DNA from: Phycisphaerales bacterium
GTDB lineage: Bacteria; Planctomycetota; Phycisphaerae; UBA1845
Assembly (NCBI GenBank): GCA_020639115.1
Contig: JACKHG010000030.1
Coordinates: 1 to 21,624 of the forward strand
Length of the DNA: 21,624 nucleotides
Direction of reading: 5' to 3'
Shown piece by piece: positions 1-7,298 of this stretch (positions are counted from its first letter, which is position 1; the number at the start of each line of letters is the position of its first letter). The position numbers and the translations under genes are program-made. The notes under the pieces were generated by a model. The model saw nothing but the letters and a program-made list of their open reading frames with translations, had not been told where the DNA came from and did no database searches.

Positions 1-1211
1 AGATTCGCAATCATGTGCGGCGCCTGCAGCGCGTACGGATACGCGTTGCGGGTCCCCCCGCCCATCGTCAGGAAGTCGGTGATCGTCGCACCACCGAAGT
101 GATCCACCGCGAGCGCCAGGTCCTGCACGTCCACGACGCGGTCATGGTTGAGATCGAACCGGGCGGAATAGCCGCCGTCACGCATGGCCAGCACGATGTC
201 GTAAGGATTGTCGATGTACGCCGGCAACCGGTCCTCCGCCGTCAGGCTGCCCGCCTGCGGCAGCGCGATCGCGGTGGCGGTCCGGCCGGCTGAGCGGCGC
301 GGCGCCGGCGGCGCCGTGCACGTGACCTGGAACTTCTCGACCGATGCGTTCGCCGTGCTCGAAACGTACAACATGCCCGCACCGTCGATCATGACGTCGC
401 AGGGAATACGCAACTCACCCGGATTGGCGCCGTAGCCGATCGCCGGAATGAACAGGGCGCTGAGCTCCTTGCCCGCGTTGCTGAACACCCGCACGGTGCC
501 CATCAGGGCGTCCGCGACGTAGATGTTCCCGCAGGCGTCCACCGCGAGCCCCTCGCTCCGCGCGAACCACGCGACCTGCGTCGCGGCGTACAGCGTGCGA
601 TACCCGAACTTGAACTGCAGCACGCCGGTCGTGTCGAATACCTGCACGCGGAAGTTGTCCACGTCGGAAACGATCACGCGGTCCTGGGCTGCATCGATCG
701 CAATCGCCTGCGGCGACTGGAACTGCCCCAGACCCGAACCCTGCATGCCCCACATCCGCACCAGCGTCCGCGCAACCGGATCGAACACCATCACCCGGTG
801 CGCCTCGCTGTCAGTGATGTAGATCTCCTCGGACACCGGGTGCACGGCGATGTCGTTCGGCGCCGTCATCGCGAACGGTGCGGGATCGAGCGTGCCCTGC
901 AACGCGAAGCTCGCGTCGTACACGCCGACCATCCCGTCGAGCCGCGAGACCACCACGTCGCCCGAACTGGGGATGACCGCGACGCCCACCGGCAGCTCGG
1001 GTACGTCGAACGTGCCGACGAGCGCGCCGCCCGCGTCGTAGTGCAGGACCTTCCCAGCAGTCTGGTCGGTCACGTAGACACCCCCGCCCGGACCCGCCGC
1101 CAGCCTCGTCGGCGTGGTGAGTCCGTCGGTGATGCTGCTGATCGGAGTCAGGTTGGATGTCTGCCCGAAGACCGTAACCGCGACGGCCAGGAGACAACTG
1201 GATGCTGTCAT
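1..1211 (-). CDS. Secreted NHL beta-propeller protein with dockerin-like EF-hand (3' end outside window)
   Basis: The frame is open from ATG at 1211 down to base 1, so about 403 residues are visible and the C-terminus is missing. A GGAGG sits about 8 bases before the ATG. The N-terminus has a short hydrophobic stretch (LLAVAVTVFG) that could be a signal peptide. NHL-type blades follow: segments such as GGVYVTDQ, EEIYITDSEAHRVMVFD, DRVIVSDVDNFRVQVFD and GNIYVADALMGTVRVF. After the propeller there is a linker, then a calcium-loop-like DLNHDRVVDVQDL, as in planctomycete dockerin-type repeats. NHL propellers are usually binding scaffolds, so no enzyme activity is claimed. It shares its strand with the next dockerin protein. 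A sigma-54-like site lies 77 bases upstream. Two further NHL proteins in the window lack the EF-hand tail. Confidence 0.85.
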   Translation of the reverse strand, partial: MTASSCLLAVAVTVFGQTSNLTPISSITDGLTTPTRLAAGPGGGVYVTDQTAGKVLHYDAGGALVGTFDVPELPVGVAVIPSSGDVVVSRLDGMVGVYDASFALQGTLDPAPFAMTAPNDIAVHPVSEEIYITDSEAHRVMVFDPVARTLVRMWGMQGSGLGQFQSPQAIAIDAAQDRVIVSDVDNFRVQVFDTTGVLQFKFGYRTLYAATQVAWFARSEGLAVDACGNIYVADALMGTVRVFSNAGKELSALFIPAIGYGANPGELRIPCDVMIDGAGMLYVSSTANASVEKFQVTCTAPPAPRRSAGRTATAIALPQAGSLTAEDRLPAYIDNPYDIVLAMRDGGYSARFDLNHDRVVDVQDLALAVDHFGGATITDFLTMGGGTRNAYPYALQAPHMIAN

Positions 1212-1287
1212 CGATGTGCCCTCCGGATGAACCGTTGGCTGAACCCTGTCGTTGTGGGCGCAGACGCACGCCCGTGGCGGGAAATGG

Positions 1288-1303
1288 GGCAGGATGTGTG
1301 CCA
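1288..1303 (-). promoter_or_regulatory. Putative sigma-54 (-24/-12) promoter of the NHL-dockerin gene
   Basis: Read on the minus strand the site is TGGCACACATCCTGCC. It has GG and GC separated by exactly 10 bases and matches 9 of 12 positions of TGGCACG-N4-TTGCW. It ends 77 bases before the ATG at 1211. Found by eye, not by scoring. Confidence 0.45.
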
Positions 1304-1456
1304 GCAGTTATCGGTGCGTATGAACGAGGGTCGAGGCGTGAATATGCGAAGGCTTACTCGTTGCGGCTGCGCGACTTATGGTGCCCAATGACGCCTCCGC
1401 AGATAACCCTCCACTCCGGGCGATTCCCTTTCCTGAGATTGCTGCAGGCCCGAGAA

Positions 1457-1470
1457 TCTCAGAATTGAGA
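1457..1470. repeat. Intergenic palindrome TCTC-N6-GAGA (family member)
   Basis: TCTCAGAATTGAGA has 4-base arms around an A/T-rich 6-base centre. It lies between the two minus-strand genes, about 155 bases upstream of the sigma-54-like site at 1288-1303 in that gene's direction. It belongs with similar elements at 2402, 4046 and 17956. It could be an activator-binding site or part of a terminator for the gene ending at 1485; no T-tract supports the latter. Confidence 0.4.
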
Positions 1471-1484
1471 GGCGACGCAGGCCA

Positions 1485-2288
1485 TCAGCGGGCAGTTGTC
1501 AGATAGCCCTGGAACGCCCGGTAGTCGGCAAGGTCAACATCAGCGTCGGAGTCGAAATCGTAGACGTTGCAACCCGTGGCTGGAGGCACATCCGGACCGG
1601 ACATGCACGGCGGGAAGCCCAGGAAATCCTCCGCGTCCACGTCCCCGTCGGCATCGATGTCGCCCGGGGCAGCCGGGGCCTCCTCGACCGTCAGGCGCGG
1701 CTTGGTCGTGGCGTCGCTGTCGATCGCGTCGATGTATGCCTGGTTCGCCGGGTTGGAGGTGGCTGGATCAATCTGAAACCGGAAGGCCACCTTGCGCCCA
1801 CCTCCGACGATGGCTGCGTTGATTACCGCGCTGACATCCACCGTGTACACGGTCGGCGCCTGGTAAGCAGGCACGGTCACGATGCCCTGGAGCACTGCGG
1901 GCCCGGCGTTGAAGTCCCCGAGCGATTCCTGCAGATCCGCCGGGTACGAATAGACATGTATCTTGGCATCTGGCATCGGAAAGACCGGCGCACCGCGCAG
2001 CACGAAGCGCAGCGTCGCCTGCACCGGAGGCAGCACCGTCACGCCGGCCAGGTCGTATTCCCACGTCACGCGATGTTCGAGACCCGCCCCCGTCGTGGAC
2101 CGGGATATCGAGCCTTCGTAGCTCGACTGGTTGAAGTACCAGTCGGCGTCGTCCGCGGTCCCGTCGAACGGGCCGTAAACCCCGCCGTCAGCCAGAGTTC
2201 CGTCCTTCGCCGGATACAGCGACTGGGCGGCCAGCGCCGGAAGCCCGACGAGGCCCGCCAACATCAGCACCATGACGGTTGCTTTCAT
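1485..2288 (-). CDS. Secreted DNRLRE-like beta-sandwich protein with C-terminal dockerin
   Basis: 267 residues from ATG at 2288. The frame extends further upstream, but only this start gives a clean signal peptide (MKATVMVLMLAGLVGLPALA) and a nearby GGAGG. Residues about 20-190 look like the DNRLRE beta-sandwich: an early AKDGTL, a stretch of strands, and a late motif ending TKPRLTVEE. Such domains are common as modules of secreted proteins. The last 60 or so residues form a planctomycete-style dockerin with two calcium loops (DIDADGDVDAEDF and DFDSDADVDLADY) joined by a segment with two cysteines. The protein is probably exported and may bind surface partners, but its target is not visible. 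It is read in the same direction as the NHL-dockerin gene, 273 bases away. Confidence is high for the gene and moderate for the domain name. Confidence 0.85.
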   Translation of the reverse strand: MKATVMVLMLAGLVGLPALAAQSLYPAKDGTLADGGVYGPFDGTADDADWYFNQSSYEGSISRSTTGAGLEHRVTWEYDLAGVTVLPPVQATLRFVLRGAPVFPMPDAKIHVYSYPADLQESLGDFNAGPAVLQGIVTVPAYQAPTVYTVDVSAVINAAIVGGGRKVAFRFQIDPATSNPANQAYIDAIDSDATTKPRLTVEEAPAAPGDIDADGDVDAEDFLGFPPCMSGPDVPPATGCNVYDFDSDADVDLADYRAFQGYLTTAR

Positions 2289-2344
2289 CCCTTTCGAAGC
2301 CTCCCGGGCGCGCAGCCCGTGCGCGGAATCACACTCGGGGGACT

Positions 2345-2360
2345 GGCACGCGTTGTACCA
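2345..2360 (-). promoter_or_regulatory. Possible sigma-54 (-24/-12) promoter of the DNRLRE-dockerin gene
   Basis: On the minus strand it reads TGGTACAACGCGTGCC, with GG-N10-GC spacing and 8 of 12 consensus matches. It ends 57 bases before the ATG at 2288, with a palindrome 42 bases further upstream. Weaker than the sites at 4461, 10045 and 10992. Confidence 0.3.
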
Positions 2361-2401
2361 TCGCGCGTTTGAGGGCCTGCCAGCAGGTCCGAGAAGCTCG
2401 C

Positions 2402-2417
2402 TTCCCGATTTTGGGAA
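2402..2417. repeat. Intergenic palindrome TTCCC-N6-GGGAA (family member)
   Basis: TTCCCGATTTTGGGAA has perfect 5-base arms around GATTTT, the same centre as the element at 4046-4065. It sits just upstream, in minus-strand sense, of the sigma-54-like site of the DNRLRE-dockerin gene. That position would suit an activator-binding site, but this is inference. Confidence 0.45.
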
Positions 2418-2719
2418 TCGTCCCCACGTCTCCAGTGGCTGGCATCGCGCAATTACCGCTCGATCCGCTTTTTGACCCGCCCAAGGGCTGCGGGGCGCTG
2501 CCGTTATATCGTAGCTCTTCAACAGGACTTGGCTGGCGCCCAAGGCAGCGCGGCGCCGGCCGGAGTTCAACCAGCCCTGGGAGGCTGACGCCCGCGAGCC
2601 GTCGTGCGCTCGCGTCAACGCGCGGATCAGCCAGGAGGACCATTTGATGTCCGCACCGGGTCTGCCGCCGCCGGCAACAGCGCGTACGACCTCTATCACA
2701 TTATTGCATTGGCGGGGCT

Positions 2720-3382
2720 CGCCATCGTGCACCATGATCGTTCCGGGCGGAGGCCGTTCGTTGCCCAGTTGCTGCGCACGGGCCGGGCGTCAACCACCGG
2801 TCAACATCATCCCGCCCGCGAGCATGCAAAATCCCGTCCGACCTGCCGCTGAGTTCGAGCGGAACGTTGACCTGCCTGACCCTGCCACGAAAGTCACCGG
2901 CGGCTGGCACGGGCGGCAGCCTTTCTGCGTCGCGGACGGGAAATTACGCGCCATGGCGTTCTGCGCGCTGCCGCGGACGGCGACGACCGGACGGCGAAGG
3001 ATGCACTGGATGGCGGTGCTGGGCCCATGACGACGGACGATGACCGGCACGGCTCCGGGGGTTCGCTGGACTGCATGGAGTCGCGGCGGTGCATGGGTGC
3101 CACGACAAGCGTGACCGCGCGCAGTGCAACGCTCATCGCCCTGGAACCGCGGCGGAAGCTACGTGGTGACTTCGGCACGCTGGGGATATCAGTGGGTGTC
3201 GCGCTTGTCGCAGGGGACCCCGGCGGGTACGATTCGACATTCCTTCCATCTCAACTGCCCAAACAGATGCGCTGCCGAGGGGAAGGTCAGTTGCGTCTCC
3301 TGCCATGATCTGCCGCGCGGAACCGGGCTGCTCACGGTTCCGATCCAGAATCGCAGCTCTACCTGACCTGCCACAACATATG
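2720..3382 (+). pseudogene. Relic of a multiheme cytochrome c (doubled-CXXCH type)
   Basis: No single frame spans this stretch, but pieces of a cytochrome appear in order across the three frames. IPSDLPLSSSGTLTCLT runs into TGCCTGACC-C-TGCCAC (2873-2888), a CLTCH with one extra C. TGCATGGG-TGCCACGAC (3090-3106) is a CMGCHD missing one base. SVGVALVAGDPGGY and FLPSQLPKQMR follow in one frame, then GKVSCVSCHD with an intact haem motif (3292-3306) in another. Finally LYLTCHN (about 3357-3377) is shifted again, and the first cysteine of its haem motif is TAC (Tyr). A weaker trace of a haem motif lies near 2727-2740. The order CxxCHD, GV, G(K)V-CxSCHD, G-LL, L-LTCH matches the layout of the intact cytochromes at 10197 and 16254. 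Boundaries are approximate. Decay is the simplest reading; sequencing error would need at least four separate indels. Confidence 0.75.
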
Positions 3383-3386
3383 GATT

Positions 3387-3421
3387 GAATTGTGAATGAC
3401 GAGTGACGAATTGCGAATTGC
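3387..3421. repeat. Heptanucleotide imperfect tandem repeat, five units
   Basis: The units GAATTGT, GAATGAC, GAGTGAC, GAATTGC and GAATTGC follow without gaps directly after the cytochrome relic. Their A/T content is far above the surroundings. It is probably non-coding. Confidence 0.7.
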
Positions 3422-3573
3422 CCGCGACTTGGTTGTGCTGCGATTCGTCAGGGTCAGACGCCGACGTCACGCAAACCGCCTGGAGATCCTCCTGCGACCT
3501 TTCCGTTCGCCGGTCCGTGACTTGCGTCTCTCCGGCCCATGGCTACCTTGGTTTCCGTACGTGCCCGTTCGGA

Positions 3574-3589
3574 TGGATCTCCACTTGCG
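3574..3589 (+). promoter_or_regulatory. Possible sigma-54 (-24/-12) promoter of the small membrane protein
   Basis: TGGATCTCCACTTGCG has GG-N10-GC spacing and a full TTGC at -12, but a poor -24 half (8 of 12 matches overall). It lies about 40 bases before the ATG at 3628. Confidence 0.28.
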
Positions 3590-3627
3590 TGATCGGGCTC
3601 TGCATTGGGTTGCGTAGGGGCCAGGGG

Positions 3628-4074
3628 ATGAGTGACCGACCGCCAGACCTCACGAGCGGAAAGCACCTTCTCGGCGCTCTGATTCTGGGAGTCTCCATCA
3701 CTGCACTGTCGGCATTGACGGGCACCGGCGATGATCCGCTGCCACGGCCCGGCGTTGCCTATCGCGGCCTGCCGGTGACCTACCTTCGCGGAAATCCGGC
3801 AACTGGGCCGAACCGGACCTGGGCTTTCTCCGCCGCTGGGGCAGCACTGGACTTCTCCTTCTGGGCAGCCCTCGGGTGGGGTGCCCTGGCGGGCGCATCA
3901 GCCATCCGACACCGCGGCAGTCGGGATACAGAGTGCTCGTGCGGGGTGCGGCTGACCTGCGCGAAATCGCCCCGGGCGCTTGTCCAGAGTGGATCAGAGC
4001 CCTGGCGTCCTGATGAATTTCACTCACCGGAAATCGTGACGCAAATCTTCTCGATTTTGAGAAGACCCATCTAG
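3628..4074 (+). CDS. Small inner-membrane protein, two predicted helices, unknown function
   Basis: 148 residues. The frame is open from 3403, but the ATG at 3628, preceded by AGGGG-type purines, starts the part that looks like protein. Residues about 12-32 (LLGALILGVSITALSALTG) form a first membrane segment. A GVAYRGLPVTYLR motif follows, and residues about 72-92 (LDFSFWAALGWGALAGA) form a second segment with a basic end (RHRGSR). Small planctomycete membrane proteins often have this layout, with an RGxPxxYLR-like motif between two helices; no function is known to me. The last 50 or so residues look unconserved and run over a palindrome and a TAGGAT box, so the true stop may have been lost and the tail gained by read-through. 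Codon use is less GC-biased than in the cytochrome genes. It may be a real but isolated gene. Confidence 0.5.
   Translation: MSDRPPDLTSGKHLLGALILGVSITALSALTGTGDDPLPRPGVAYRGLPVTYLRGNPATGPNRTWAFSAAGAALDFSFWAALGWGALAGASAIRHRGSRDTECSCGVRLTCAKSPRALVQSGSEPWRPDEFHSPEIVTQIFSILRRPI
4046..4065. repeat. Perfect palindrome with 7-base arms (family member)
   Basis: TCTTCTC and GAGAAGA flank a GATTTT centre. It is the best-formed member of the palindrome family and is followed directly by a CCCATCTAGGATTG box. It overlaps the 3' end of the small membrane protein frame. There is no T-tract, so a terminator is less likely than a protein-binding site. Confidence 0.5.
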
Positions 4075-4079
4075 GATTG
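4066..4079 (+). promoter_or_regulatory. CATCTAGGATTG box (possible -10 element)
   Basis: CCCATCTAGGATTG contains TAGGAT, which fits a TANNNT -10 hexamer. The core CATCTA[G/T]GATTG recurs at 11065 and 17980. No clear -35 is visible at the usual distance. Confidence 0.3.
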
Positions 4080-4114
4080 GCGGGGCGAAGGAAGCTGCCC
4101 GCGGGGCTGCTTTG

Positions 4115-4354
4115 TTACATCGTTGCGGATTGGTCGAAGAGCAGGTCGATCGTGGCGCCGAGCGCGCCGCGAACGGCTGTCTCCCACGCGGCGTCGCGGT
4201 CCTGGTCCCCGGGGACGACGCTCTGGGTAGCGTCATTGGCGATGTTGACCAGTCCGTTGCGAATTCAGGGGCAGCCCATCAGGGCGGGGTCAGCAGGGAG
4301 AGACGGCGGCAGACCAACGCTGGTCTTCGGCGGCTTGCGGGCAGGGCACTTCAT
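4115..4354 (-). pseudogene. Possible broken small gene, in-frame stop at codon 30
   Basis: From ATG at 4354 the frame reads MKCPARKPPKTS and later PALMGCP, then meets TGA (4265-4267). It continues coding-like (NGLVNIANDATQS, then DAAWETAVRGALGATIDLLF) to TAA at 4115-4117, giving 80 codons in all. The second half has normal acidic/hydrophobic protein character, unlike the proline/arginine-rich shadows elsewhere. I do not recognise the family. It may be a decayed gene, or the second half may be a chance frame. Confidence 0.25.
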
Positions 4355-4460
4355 CGTACAGCGACTCGCCTTGCGGATTTGGGCGGCACGCGTCGGGCGG
4401 GCAGGCGCCGTAGGCAATTCACAACTGACAGGCTACCACCGAGGTCGTGAGCCCGCAGGG

Positions 4461-4476
4461 CGGCACAGGACTTGCT
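4461..4476 (+). promoter_or_regulatory. Putative sigma-54 (-24/-12) promoter of the kinase operon
   Basis: CGGCACAGGACTTGCT has GG-N10-GC spacing and 10 of 12 consensus matches (GGCAC and TTGCT intact). It ends 65 bases before the ATG at 4542. It matches the site at 10992-11007 at 14 of 16 bases. If real, the two-component pair would control its own operon. Confidence 0.6.
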
Positions 4477-4541
4477 AATCGCCCGGGCAGGCGCGGGATG
4501 GTGCGCGCCGGCATGGGGATCGATGCGATGCGCAGCACAGG

Positions 4542-5927
4542 ATGGCTGAGGGGATGAACATTCCGCTCCAGACGACGGCGGTACCGCTCCCCGGGCCCGG
4601 AGCACGGGCGGTATGCGCGAAGCACCCGCGCAGTGTGCGGCGCACTTGGCCGCTGCGCGTGCTGGTGCCGGTCGTGGCGCTGGTCAGCTTCTCGGTGCTG
4701 TTCGTCGGCGTGCAGGAGCTGGAGCGGTGGCTCGCGCCGACGATGTCGACCGGCCTGCGGCACGCGGTGCTGACCGGGATGGCCGCGCTGGTGACCGCGG
4801 GCGTGAGCCTGATGATCTACGCGGTGATGCGGCGGCAGCAGCAGCAACTGGCGAACACCGCGCGGCAACTGACCCGCCTGCTGGAGGCCTACCAGGAGCA
4901 TCCGCAGTCCGCGGGCCGTTTTGAAAACCCACATCTGGTGCAGTGCGGTGCGGAGGCACTGTGCCGGCGCACGGGATGTCCGCTGCCGGTGGTCGACGGG
5001 CAGCGCTGCTGGCAGGTGATGGCGCTGCGGCACCCGGAGGCGGGCGGGGATGCGGCGCACCTCACGCTCGCGCAGTGCCAGGCGTGCCCGGTGTACCGCC
5101 GGTCCTGCCCGGACGAGCTGACCGAGCTGGGCGAGGGGATCAACAACCTGCTGTACCTGCTGGAGGAGGGCGCGGGCGAGATCGGCCGGATGCGCGACCA
5201 GATGCTGGAAAAGCAGAAGATGGCGGCGGTGGGCCAGGTGGCCGCCGGCGTCGCGCACGAGATCTGCAATCCGCTGGCGAGCATCTCCTCCGTGGTGCAG
5301 GTGCTGCGCCGGCAGCGCGACCTCACCCCCCACGCCGGCCAGCTCGACGTGATCGACCGGCACATCCAGCGGATCTCGCAGATCGTGCGGCAGCTCATCG
5401 AGATGACCCGGCCCGCGACCGAGGCGTGGGCGCCGGTGGACCTGCGGCCGGTGCTCGACGAGGTCGCAAGCATGCTCGAGCTCAACCCGCAGGCGAGCGG
5501 CGTGACGTTCGCGGTGGACGCGCCCGCGGGTCTGCCGCTGACCTACGGATGTCCGGAGCACCTGCGGCAGATGGTGCTGAACCTGGCGCTCAACGCGCTC
5601 GACGCGATGCCGGACGGCGGCACGCTGAAGCTCTCGGCGGAGGCGCGCGACGGCGACCTCATCGTGGAGGTCGGCGACACCGGTGGCGGGATCGCCGCGG
5701 CGGTCGGCCGGCGCGTCTTCGAGCCGTTCTACACGACGAAGGAGCCCGGCCGGGGCACGGGGCTCGGCCTGACCGTCACCTACGGGATCGTGCAGGAGCA
5801 CGGGGGCACGATCGACTACGTATCGCGCCCCGGCGCGGGCACGACCTTCACCGTCGCGATTCCGATCGCGGACCAACCGATGGAAAAACGCCATGCCGCA
5901 GACGACCGTATTGCTGGCCGACGATGA
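4542..5927 (+). CDS. NtrB-like membrane histidine kinase with cysteine-rich sensor domain
   Basis: 461 residues. ATG 4542 is used; ATG 4554 is an alternative and neither has an ideal ribosome site. Two membrane helices lie at about residues 38-58 and 74-96 with a short loop between them, so there is no large periplasmic sensor. Residues 135-189 hold seven cysteines (C135, C141, C146, C156-W157, C179, C182, C189) in a two-CW-like pattern ending CxxCPVY. This resembles small cysteine domains seen in some deltaproteobacterial sensors and could bind metal or sense redox state (inference). The kinase core has the phosphoacceptor H239 in AHEICNPLASISS, an N-box (NLALNALDA), DTGGG and GTGLGL. The HEICNPL box carries Cys where Asn, Arg or Gly is usual. 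The 3' end overlaps the response regulator by 35 bases, so the two are co-translated partners. Confidence 0.93.
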   Translation: MAEGMNIPLQTTAVPLPGPGARAVCAKHPRSVRRTWPLRVLVPVVALVSFSVLFVGVQELERWLAPTMSTGLRHAVLTGMAALVTAGVSLMIYAVMRRQQQQLANTARQLTRLLEAYQEHPQSAGRFENPHLVQCGAEALCRRTGCPLPVVDGQRCWQVMALRHPEAGGDAAHLTLAQCQACPVYRRSCPDELTELGEGINNLLYLLEEGAGEIGRMRDQMLEKQKMAAVGQVAAGVAHEICNPLASISSVVQVLRRQRDLTPHAGQLDVIDRHIQRISQIVRQLIEMTRPATEAWAPVDLRPVLDEVASMLELNPQASGVTFAVDAPAGLPLTYGCPEHLRQMVLNLALNALDAMPDGGTLKLSAEARDGDLIVEVGDTGGGIAAAVGRRVFEPFYTTKEPGRGTGLGLTVTYGIVQEHGGTIDYVSRPGAGTTFTVAIPIADQPMEKRHAADDRIAGRR

Positions 5928-7269
5928 AGAAACGCTGCGCACGAACCTCGCCCAGGTGCTGGAGGAGGAGGGGTTCAACGTGGTGGCGTGCAAGGACGGC
6001 GCCGAGGCGCTGCGGGCACTGAAGGCCCAGCCGGTGGACGCGATCATCACCGATCTGCGCATGCCGGGCGTGCCGGGGATGGAGCTGCTCGACCACGCCG
6101 CAAAGCTGGCCCCCAATGCGGTCGTGATCGTGGTCACGGCGTTCGGCGAGGTGGAGACCGCGGTCGAGGCGATGAAGAAGGGCGCGCGGGACTACATCTG
6201 CAAGCCGCTGATATTCGACGAGGTGATCTTCCGCCTGAAGCGGCTTCTGACCTGCGAGGAGGTCGAGCGGCAGAACCGCGTGCTGCGCGCCCAGATCCGA
6301 CAGACCCAGGCGGCGTGCGCGATGGTGGGCGACTCGCCGGTGATGCGGTCGATCCGCGAGATGATCAGCCGCATCGCGCACACCATGAGCAACGTGCTGA
6401 TCTGCGGCGAGAGCGGCACGGGCAAGGAGGTGCTCGCGCGGATCCTGCACAACGAGGGAGTGACGCAGGACAAGCCGTTCGTCCCGGTGAACTGCGGCGG
6501 CCTGACCGATACACTGATCGAGAGCGAGTTCTTCGGGCATCGCCGGGGCACGTTCACGGGCGCGGAGGCTGACCGGTTGGGCTATTTCGAGGCGGCCCAC
6601 GGCGGCACGCTGTTTCTCGACGAGATCGGCAACCTGCCGGTGTCGAGCCAGGCGACGCTGCTGCGGGCCATCGAGGAGAAGGCCGTCACGCGCGTGGGCG
6701 AGACGCACGCCCGGCCGGTGAACATCCGCATCGTGGCGGCGACGAACCGCGACCTGGAGCGGGCGATCGAGCATGGTGGTTTTCGCGAGGACCTCTATTA
6801 CCGCCTGAACGTCATCCGCATCACCGTTCCGCCGCTGCGCGAGCGACCGGAGGACATCCCGCCGCTCATCGAGCATTTCGTGGCGAAGTACCGCGCGGAC
6901 ATGAAGTGCGGGTGCCCGGGTTTCGACGAGGATGCGCTCGAGCTGATGTGCCGGCACCACTGGCGCGGCAACATCCGCGAGCTGGAGAACGTGGTCGAGC
7001 GCGCGGTGATCTTCGCGGGCGAGCGGCCCGTGACCGCCGGCGACCTGAGCATCGCGCCACGCGGCGACGGCCACGCGGCGGGACACGTGCTCGATCTGCG
7101 CAGCGCGACGCGCGACTTCGAGCGGCGGCACATCCTCAAGGTGCTGGCCCGCGTGGAGCAGAACAAGGTGGCCTGCGCAGAGGCGCTGGGCATCGGCCTC
7201 TCCAGCCTGTACCGCAAGCTGGAGGAGCTGGAGATCGGCAAATCAGCGACGGAATCGCAGTTGGCATGA
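5893..7269 (+). CDS. NtrC-family sigma-54-dependent response regulator
   Basis: 458 residues in three domains. The receiver (about 1-120) has the acidic pair D10/D11, the phosphoacceptor D54 (ITDLRMPG) and K104. The AAA+ domain (about 143-385) has Walker A GESGTGKE (172-179), the sigma-54 contact loop at 219-224, Walker B GGTLFLDEIG (238-247) and the sensor stretch FREDLYYRLNV. The C-terminal Fis-type helix-turn-helix is at about 410-450 (NKVACAEALGIGLSSLYRKL). The contact loop reads GTFTGA rather than GAFTGA, an uncommon but conservative change in the segment that touches sigma-54. Once phosphorylated it should bind upstream sites and drive open-complex formation at -24/-12 promoters, several of which are visible in this window. 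It overlaps the kinase gene, and the next gene follows within 30 bases. Confidence 0.95.
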   Translation: MPQTTVLLADDEETLRTNLAQVLEEEGFNVVACKDGAEALRALKAQPVDAIITDLRMPGVPGMELLDHAAKLAPNAVVIVVTAFGEVETAVEAMKKGARDYICKPLIFDEVIFRLKRLLTCEEVERQNRVLRAQIRQTQAACAMVGDSPVMRSIREMISRIAHTMSNVLICGESGTGKEVLARILHNEGVTQDKPFVPVNCGGLTDTLIESEFFGHRRGTFTGAEADRLGYFEAAHGGTLFLDEIGNLPVSSQATLLRAIEEKAVTRVGETHARPVNIRIVAATNRDLERAIEHGGFREDLYYRLNVIRITVPPLRERPEDIPPLIEHFVAKYRADMKCGCPGFDEDALELMCRHHWRGNIRELENVVERAVIFAGERPVTAGDLSIAPRGDGHAAGHVLDLRSATRDFERRHILKVLARVEQNKVACAEALGIGLSSLYRKLEELEIGKSATESQLA

Positions 7270-7298
7270 ACGCATTCAATACGACGGACCGGGAACGC

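Larger units (their letters stand above)
2289..2719. other. Gap upstream of the DNRLRE-dockerin gene
   Basis: I see no convincing gene. The frame of the minus-strand gene stays open through here but has no signal peptide, domain or start that fits better. The gap holds a sigma-54-like site (2345-2360), the palindrome at 2402-2417, and on the minus strand a TATAAC hexamer near 2505-2511 without a recognisable -35. Confidence 0.5.
4075..4541. other. Gap upstream of the kinase operon
   Basis: No intact gene is supported here. It contains a broken minus-strand frame (4115-4354) and a strong sigma-54-like site (4461-4476). A weaker GG-N10-GC match (CGGCACGCGTCGGGCG) lies at 4384-4399. Confidence 0.5.

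Noticed and set aside
2644..3030. 128-codon plus-strand frame (MMSAPGL...) as a gene
   Set aside because: It is one of the frames across the cytochrome relic, and its haem traces make sense only when frames are joined.
4265..4267. TGA in the broken small frame read as selenocysteine
   Set aside because: No SECIS-like hairpin was noticed and there is no known selenoprotein context.
4384..4399. Second sigma-54-like site CGGCACGCGTCGGGCG upstream of the kinase
   Set aside because: Spacing fits, but the -12 half keeps only GC; the site at 4461 is clearly better.
4419..6137. 572-codon minus-strand frame opposite the kinase
   Set aside because: Antisense shadow of a clear histidine kinase; no recognisable motif.
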